A stretch of 10,479 nucleotides of DNA from Candidatus Aciduliprofundum sp. JdFR-45. GTDB taxonomy: Archaea; Thermoplasmatota; Thermoplasmata; Thermoplasmatales; JdFR-45. Positions within the stretch are counted from its first letter, which is position 1. The number at the start of each line of letters is the position of its first letter. The translations under genes were made by a program, and so were the position numbers. Shown here piece after piece: positions 6,660-10,479 of the stretch. The notes beneath the pieces were generated by a model. The model ran no database searches, was not told the DNA's origin, and saw only the letters and a list, made by a program, of their open reading frames with translations. The stretch is taken from positions 10,145 through 20,623 of the forward strand of contig MTNG01000091.1 of the NCBI GenBank assembly GCA_002011395.1. The letters are read 5' to 3'.

Positions 6660-8816
6660 TCAGCGTATGTGCCCCAGCGTGAAGGAGCCCAGCAGGACGC
6701 CGGACCTGCTCACTGTGACCTCTATCCAGTTCCTGCTCTGCGCTTCCGTTATACCCTTAACGCATAGGTAGGTCTTCTGGTTCTCTATCTTGAACTCTAT
6801 GGTGCCATCCATGGTGTAGCCGAGCGTCTGTATGTCGCTCTCCCTGTGCATGCCCGCGTGGACGAGATAGAGCGAGACCGCACGGTCCCTCTTCCTCTTC
6901 GTGGTGAAGGGCTGCAGGAATTTGAGGAGAACTGCGGGATCCAGATACGCCAGGAGCGTGGAGACGCTGATAAATATGAGACGGTAGTAGGGCGCGGTCT
7001 CCTTCAATTCCTTTGCTATCTCGTCCACCGCCTTCATTATTCCCTCGGTGTCCGTCTGACTGTCTATGTACTTGACCCCATCTATGGTGGTCGTGTCCCC
7101 GATGCTGCGGGAGTAGGCATCCACGTACCTCACAAGCCCCATCAACTCGTACTGATCAAACGTGGGCAATACAAACTTCATGTCCTCCCGTATATCGTCT
7201 ATGGTCTTGTCCGTGAGCACTATTATGGCAGGGACACCCTTCTTCAGCCCCTCCGCTATGAAGGAGTATATGAGGACCTCCTTGCCGCAGTAGGGAGGTC
7301 CGTATACGAGTATGTTTGACCCGATGGGGAAACCGCCGTACAGGAGGTCGTCCAGACGCCTTGTACCGGTCTTCACCTTCTCCTGCTTCAGTTCCAGTTT
7401 GATTTCCTCCTCCATAAGGGAGAGTTCCTCCTCCACGAGGCCTCTCTCCTTTGCCTTGAGCTCTCTCTCCTTTGCCTCCAGGTACTTCAGCTTTACCCGG
7501 AGTTCTTCCTCCTTCCTCTTGATCTCCTCCTGGAGTTCCTCCAGTTTGGCCTTCAGCTGGGCCTCCTTGAGGCCGCCCATCTCCATCTTCGCCGCCTCGA
7601 GGCGGCGGATCTCCTCCTGCAGTTTTCTCTCCCTGAACATGAGGTCCTGCTCGCGGGCGTTTAACTCCTCCTCCTTGAACTTGAGCGTATCCCGCAGACG
7701 CTTGAGTTCGTCCTCCTTTATCCTCAACTCGTTGCCCATCTCCGATATGAGACGGTTCTTCTCCATGAGTTCCTCTTCCAGCTCTGTGACCCTCTCCAGC
7801 AGTTTGGCAGTGTCCTGGTCAACGAGGCCTCCTTTCTTTATGATCTCGTCCTTCTCCTTAAGTTCCGCCTTGAGGCGCTCTATCTCCGCCTCCAGTTCCT
7901 CTATCCGGCGCCGTGCCTCCTCATCGGATATCTCAACGCTCACCGCCTCGCCGGTGCCACCCTCAGATGGGACGGCGGCGATAAGCCCCTCCTCTATTTG
8001 ATTCCTTAGAGCGTTCAGCGCCTCCTCCTTCATTCTCAGCTCTTCCCGCAGGGATTCCAGCTCTATCTCCTTCTCCTTCAGCGCTATTTCCTTCTCTTTC
8101 ACATCCCGTATATCCTCGGGAAGGGACTCAAGCCCCTTTTCAAATTCGGCTTTCAGGTCCTCGTACGCCTTCCGGAGCGACTCCAGTTCTTTCTTCAGGC
8201 GCTCCCTCTCCCCCAGAACCTCCCCTATCCTCTCCATCAGTTCGGCCTCAGGGATGTCCCCAACCGCCTTTTTGAGAACGTCCACAATGGAGGATATGCG
8301 CGAGAGTTCCGCCTTCAGACGCTTGTTCTCCGCCTCCAGAGCCGCTATTCGGCGGGTGAGTTCCTCCTGGCGGGACACAATGTCCACGACGTCAACCTCG
8401 CCCTCCGTGGCCCTCTCCAGGAGGGTTATGAGTTCCTGCCTGAGCTTTTCAACCTCCTCCTCCCTGCGCATTATCTCCTCGGTGCGACTCGCCAGCTCAC
8501 CCCGAACCGCCAGGAGTTCCTCCTCCGTCAGCGAGCGTTCTCCGGACTCCACCTCCCCCAGCCACTGCATGAGTGCGGAATCGTCTCCCGCCAGCCACCT
8601 CTGGAGTGCGTCCATCTCCTCGCCGTCGCCCTCCTCCGCCTCCTCTTCCCACTCCATCACGGTGGCGTTGCCGAGCAGCCAGCCCTGCAGAATCTCCTCT
8701 TCATGGAGGCGCTCAATCTCCTCCTTGGTGAATGTCCGCTCACAGGAAGGGCATTTCAGATTCTCCTCATCAACCTCAGCGCCGCAGTCCGGACAGTGCA
8801 CACGGAGCCCATCCAT
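6660..8816 (-). CDS. Zinc ribbon, long coiled coil and KaiC/FlaH-like RecA-fold domain with degenerate ATP site
   Basis: A 718-residue protein. The N-terminus has a zinc ribbon (C8, C11, C22, C25), then two LQxWLxG motifs (43-49 and 71-77) in an acidic linker. About 100-480 is heptad-rich, Glu/Lys/Leu-dominated coiled coil. The C-terminal ~240 residues are a KaiC/FlaH (ArlH)-type RecA-fold domain starting TGTRRLDDLLYGGFPIGSN. Its P-loop is GPPYCGKE (506-513), with Glu replacing the usual Ser/Thr, and the Walker B strand reads LIFISVST, with Ser617 where KaiC relatives have Asp. ATP hydrolysis is therefore doubtful; a binding, scaffolding or signalling role is more likely. The ATG at 8816 has SD GAGGG (8824-8828, 7 nt spacing) and follows the Sm-like gene by 12 bp. 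The long coiled coil suggests an oligomeric rod; the cellular role is not known to me. Confidence 0.88.
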   Translation of the reverse strand: MDGLRVHCPDCGAEVDEENLKCPSCERTFTKEEIERLHEEEILQGWLLGNATVMEWEEEAEEGDGEEMDALQRWLAGDDSALMQWLGEVESGERSLTEEELLAVRGELASRTEEIMRREEEVEKLRQELITLLERATEGEVDVVDIVSRQEELTRRIAALEAENKRLKAELSRISSIVDVLKKAVGDIPEAELMERIGEVLGERERLKKELESLRKAYEDLKAEFEKGLESLPEDIRDVKEKEIALKEKEIELESLREELRMKEEALNALRNQIEEGLIAAVPSEGGTGEAVSVEISDEEARRRIEELEAEIERLKAELKEKDEIIKKGGLVDQDTAKLLERVTELEEELMEKNRLISEMGNELRIKEDELKRLRDTLKFKEEELNAREQDLMFRERKLQEEIRRLEAAKMEMGGLKEAQLKAKLEELQEEIKRKEEELRVKLKYLEAKERELKAKERGLVEEELSLMEEEIKLELKQEKVKTGTRRLDDLLYGGFPIGSNILVYGPPYCGKEVLIYSFIAEGLKKGVPAIIVLTDKTIDDIREDMKFVLPTFDQYELMGLVRYVDAYSRSIGDTTTIDGVKYIDSQTDTEGIMKAVDEIAKELKETAPYYRLIFISVSTLLAYLDPAVLLKFLQPFTTKRKRDRAVSLYLVHAGMHRESDIQTLGYTMDGTIEFKIENQKTYLCVKGITEAQSRNWIEVTVSRSGVLLGSFTLGHIR

Positions 8817-8828
8817 ACGGGAACCCTC

Positions 8829-9044
8829 TCACTTAAGGGAAATTCTAACCACGTTGTTCCCGCGCAGGACCACCGTGCCCAGCCGCCTGACCAGTTCGGG
8901 AGTCCTCTCCTCGGTGTCCTCCAGAACGAGGTTCATGTAATCATCGTATCCCACGAGTTTGCCTTCCAGTTCCCTGTTGTCCTTGAGCAGAAGCGTGATT
9001 CTCTTGTTCAGCATCTGTTCAAGGAGATTCATAGGCATCGTCAT
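8829..9044 (-). CDS. Sm-like archaeal protein (SmAP/LSm)
   Basis: A 71-residue LSm protein, the typical length for archaeal SmAP1. The Sm1 motif runs over KRITLLLKDNRELEGKLVGY, with D34/D35-Y-M-N38 as the RNA-binding loop; the Sm2 motif is LGTVVLRGNNVVRIS, with R61-G62-N63 (usually RGDN, here RGNN). Such proteins form heptameric rings that bind U-rich RNA and take part in RNA and tRNA metabolism. Several ATGs lie at the N-terminus; the first, at 9044, is chosen because SD AGGTGAT (9051-9057) sits 6 nt upstream. A TATA-like TTTTAAATAA (about 9078-9087) lies between this gene and the 49-residue gene, so it may have its own promoter. The KaiC-like gene follows after 12 bp and is probably on the same mRNA. 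Confidence 0.95.
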   Translation of the reverse strand: MTMPMNLLEQMLNKRITLLLKDNRELEGKLVGYDDYMNLVLEDTEERTPELVRRLGTVVLRGNNVVRISLK

Positions 9045-9077
9045 GTCATCATCACCTTCCTACCACCATTGCCTATG

Positions 9078-9087
9078 ATTATTTAAA
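9078..9087 (-). promoter_or_regulatory. Candidate TATA box for the Sm-like gene
   Basis: The minus strand reads TTTTAAATAATC in the 47-bp gap before the Sm-like gene. A start ~25 nt downstream would fall near 9057-9060, just before the SD at 9051-9057. The short AT-rich patch stands out in GC-richer DNA. Confidence 0.4.
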
Positions 9088-9091
9088 ATTT

Positions 9092-9241
9092 TCAGGTGTA
9101 GTCGTAGAACTCCTCCTCGTCCTCGCCGACCACCATGTTGAGAAGGTTTATGACGATCTCCCTCAACTCGTATACCTCCTTCCTGAGGGTCTCCAGTTCC
9201 CGTCGGAGGCGGGCCACATCGTCCCTGAGGTCTCCGTTCAT
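9092..9241 (-). CDS. Small coiled-coil protein (49 aa) translationally coupled to Csl4
   Basis: A 49-residue protein starting MNGDLRDDVARLRRELETLR and ending in an acidic tail (VGEDEEEFYDYT). The middle has leucine/isoleucine heptads (LRRELETLRKEVYELREIVINLLNMV), so a short dimeric coiled coil is likely. The frame opens further upstream to 9358, but the ATG at 9241 is preferred because it overlaps the Csl4 stop as ATGA and has SD GGAGGTGG (9248-9255) with 6 nt spacing; upstream residues are just Csl4 out of frame. There are no known motifs. Coupling to Csl4 suggests a partner in RNA processing, but this is only context. I do not recognise the family. Confidence 0.75.
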   Translation of the reverse strand: MNGDLRDDVARLRRELETLRKEVYELREIVINLLNMVVGEDEEEFYDYT

Positions 9242-9897
9242 CTTAGACCACCTCCGAGGGCCGGTTTTCCGTAGTCCTCCGCCACCTTTCTGTGCTCCGT
9301 TTTCACGCACCTGGGGCAGAAGAGGTTCCTGTGTATGTACTGTAACGGTGTCCGGCACCTGGTGCAGTACGCCCTGAGGACGCCGTAGCGCCTGCCGATC
9401 GTGGACAGGTGCAGGGTGGGCCTGGCACGTATCACCTTCGCCCTGATTATATCGCCAACCCTGAACATATCGGATGGGCTCTTAACGAAGCCCTTTGATA
9501 TCTTGGAGACATGTATTATGCCCGTCTGCGCGCCGCCTATGACCTCCCTCTCGTGGCCGTCCTCCATGACGACCGTCACCAGAACGAAATCGTTCATAAC
9601 CTCCGTGACGATCCCATAGACCTCGCTGCCCTCGCGTATTTCCGGCCACTCCGCAAAGCGCCTCACGGAGATCTCCATGCGAGAATCGTTCACATCCAGA
9701 ACTCCCGCAACCGTGGCCACAAGGCGTCCGTTTTCCTCCCTCACACCGGGTCCAGGCACGTACTCCTCCGCCGTCGCGAGGACCTCGCCGGGCACGACTA
9801 CCCTGACCTTTCCGCCCTCAGCACCACCACCTCCACCAGAACCCTTTCCTTCCTGTGATGGCTGTACATCCGGGGTATCGGGAACTTCCGTCTCCAA
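9238..9897 (-). CDS. csl4: Exosome RNA-binding subunit Csl4
   Basis: A 219-residue cap subunit of the archaeal RNA exosome, which with the Rrp41/Rrp42 ring degrades and tails RNA. The N-terminal Csl4 domain starts at VVVPGEVLATAEEYVPGPGV (34 onward), the S1 RNA-binding domain spans ~88-170, and a C-terminal zinc ribbon has C178, C181, C194 and C197 (CTRC, CPRC); Csl4 uses this ribbon to recruit partners such as DnaG. The start is TTG at 9897, supported by a textbook SD GGAGGTGA (9905-9912) with 7 nt spacing. A GTG at 9795, just after the methyltransferase stop, would give a 185-residue protein closer to the usual N-terminus, but I see no equally good SD for it. The long form adds a Gly/Ser-rich ~33-residue extension and overlaps the methyltransferase by 100 bp. 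Confidence 0.92.
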   Translation of the reverse strand: METEVPDTPDVQPSQEGKGSGGGGGAEGGKVRVVVPGEVLATAEEYVPGPGVREENGRLVATVAGVLDVNDSRMEISVRRFAEWPEIREGSEVYGIVTEVMNDFVLVTVVMEDGHEREVIGGAQTGIIHVSKISKGFVKSPSDMFRVGDIIRAKVIRARPTLHLSTIGRRYGVLRAYCTRCRTPLQYIHRNLFCPRCVKTEHRKVAEDYGKPALGGGLR

Positions 9898-10400
9898 AGG
9901 TGAGTCACCTCCGCTCCAAACTCCATGACCTTCCGTTTTATAAACTCCTCGGTCACGGCGTTGTGTATGGTGTATACCACGTCCGCCACCTCAAGTGCCT
10001 TTTTGAGAAAGGGCAGGTCGGCGTGGCGGCGCTGCGCCCCGAAGGGCGGGTTCTGTATGACGGTGTCCACGCGCTCGTTGAACTCCTCAACGTCGCACCG
10101 CAGGACGCGGCCGGGCAGGCCAAGGCGGCGCAGATTGCGCAGCGTGACCTCGGCAGCGGCGGGGGAGATGTCCAGAAAGTGGCAGAAAGACGCCCCGAGC
10201 ATCAGAGCCGCTATGCCGAGGATGCCGTTGCCACAGCCGAAGTCCGCCATGACTTTCCCATCCACGTCTCCCAGAAGGTGTGCGTTGAAGACAATCTCCG
10301 CCGCGAGAGAGGATGGGGTAAAATACTGCTCAGAGCCGCGATCGGGCGAGGGAACCCTCTCAAGGCCCTCAAGGGCTATCTCCAGTTCCCTCTTCCTCAT
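9798..10400 (-). CDS. SAM-dependent RNA methyltransferase, COG2263 (METTL5-like)
   Basis: A 200-residue class I methyltransferase. The sequence shows QYFTP (25-29), SAM-binding motif I DFGCGNGILG (53-62), acidic LDIS (77 as the likely ribose-binding Asp) and the NPPF motif (117-120) typical of N6-adenine or glutamine N-methylases. Family members related to METTL5 methylate rRNA adenine together with a Trm112 partner; the archaeal substrate is not shown by the sequence. The ATG at 10400 overlaps the stop of the upstream gene as ATGA, with only a weak SD, so translation is probably coupled. Adjacency to Csl4 fits an RNA processing/translation operon. The C-terminal ~33 codons are shared, in another frame, with the start of Csl4, and the stop is TAG at 9800-9798. 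Confidence 0.9.
   Translation of the reverse strand: MRKRELEIALEGLERVPSPDRGSEQYFTPSSLAAEIVFNAHLLGDVDGKVMADFGCGNGILGIAALMLGASFCHFLDISPAAAEVTLRNLRRLGLPGRVLRCDVEEFNERVDTVIQNPPFGAQRRHADLPFLKKALEVADVVYTIHNAVTEEFIKRKVMEFGAEVTHLWRRKFPIPRMYSHHRKERVLVEVVVLRAERSG
9905..9912 (-). promoter_or_regulatory. SD that decides the Csl4 TTG start
   Basis: GGAGGTGA on the minus strand, inside the methyltransferase coding region, sits 7 nt before TTG at 9897. The full match makes the unusual TTG start credible despite the 100-bp gene overlap. Confidence 0.65.
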
Positions 10401-10479
10401 ACCGGCTTCACTACCGCGGCGACCAGTACGCGGGCCAGTTTCGCGGCCGACGCATCTGCGAAACCCCTGCTGAGCAGGT
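10397..10479 (-). CDS. C-terminal tail of an unidentified upstream gene (truncated by window edge)
   Basis: The minus-strand frame entering at the right edge codes LLSRGFADASAAKLARVLVA and six more residues before a TGA that overlaps the methyltransferase ATG (ATGA). The Ala/Leu/Val composition and the coupled overlap look like the tail of a real upstream gene. Twenty-six residues are too few to name it. Confidence 0.55.
   Translation of the reverse strand, partial: LLSRGFADASAAKLARVLVAAVVKPV

Noticed and set aside
7380..8480. Repeated CTCCTCC/TTCCTCC tracts
   Set aside because: These are the reverse complement of GAG/GAA/AAG codons in the coiled coil and reflect heptad composition, not a DNA repeat element.
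7312..8940. Two long Ser/Arg-rich + strand open frames (7312-8001 and 8254-8940)
   Set aside because: They are antisense of the Glu/Lys/Leu-rich coiled-coil gene, whose GAG and CTC codons read as Ser/Leu/Phe on the other strand. The low-complexity content and lack of SD mark them as shadows.
9242..9358. Longer 88-residue form of the small coiled-coil protein
   Set aside because: The added residues are Csl4 sequence out of frame with no gene-like features. The internal ATG at 9241 has a strong SD and ATGA overlap.
9925..10473. 182-residue + strand open frame
   Set aside because: Antisense to the methyltransferase, rich in Ser/Arg/Pro as expected of an antisense frame in GC-rich coding DNA.
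1..10479. CRISPR array, tRNA, rRNA, insertion sequence or attachment site
   Set aside because: I saw no regularly spaced repeats, no cloverleaf-like segment, no transposase and no flanking direct repeats around the AT-richer operon.

Overview
The window looks archaeal. It carries an Sm-like archaeal protein, the exosome subunit Csl4, a COG2263-type (METTL5-like) methyltransferase and a KaiC-type P-loop protein. Several genes have strong Shine-Dalgarno (SD) sequences, TATA-like boxes sit where archaeal promoters should be, and ATA (Ile) and AGA/AGG (Arg) codons are common. A euryarchaeal or Thermoplasmata-like lineage is a guess; no rRNA or other marker fixes it. Seven complete genes and the partial edge genes look like ordinary archaeal chromosome. 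Three small or compositionally different genes in the left half form something more unusual.

Left to right: (1) the 3' end of a + strand gene, possibly with a YbjN-like domain, ends at 435. (2) A minus-strand operon spans 3580 to 444. It reads, in transcription order, a 38-residue Cys/Gly-rich peptide gene (3580-3464), a radical SAM/SPASM maturase (3427-2135) and an ABC exporter with fused membrane and ATPase parts (2138-444). The maturase and exporter genes overlap by ATGA. This is the layout of a RiPP (ribosomally made, post-translationally modified peptide) cluster, most like sactipeptide or ranthipeptide systems. The core peptide CAVGCIGVGICGVGC is almost a mirror palindrome. The maturase and exporter genes look AT-richer than their neighbours, which suggests horizontal acquisition. 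(3) A short AT-rich divergent promoter region (3581-3751) separates the operon from a + strand 851-residue wHTH-STAND-TPR regulator (3752-6307).

(4) The right half is entirely minus-strand and reads from the right edge to 6300: the tail of an unknown gene, the methyltransferase, Csl4 (TTG start, 100 bp overlap), a 49-residue coiled-coil protein (ATGA overlap with Csl4), an Sm-like protein, a 718-residue zinc-ribbon/coiled-coil/KaiC-like protein with a degenerate ATP site, and a 103-residue beta-rich protein. The first part is an RNA processing and translation cluster. The last two genes may form a scaffold or signalling pair.

The main discovery candidate is the RiPP system. The precursor was found as a short open frame in the intergenic DNA. 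It has a strong SD, a well-placed TATA-like box, a U-rich tract between it and the maturase, and a divergent STAND regulator. No leader peptidase is visible: the exporter has no C39 protease domain.
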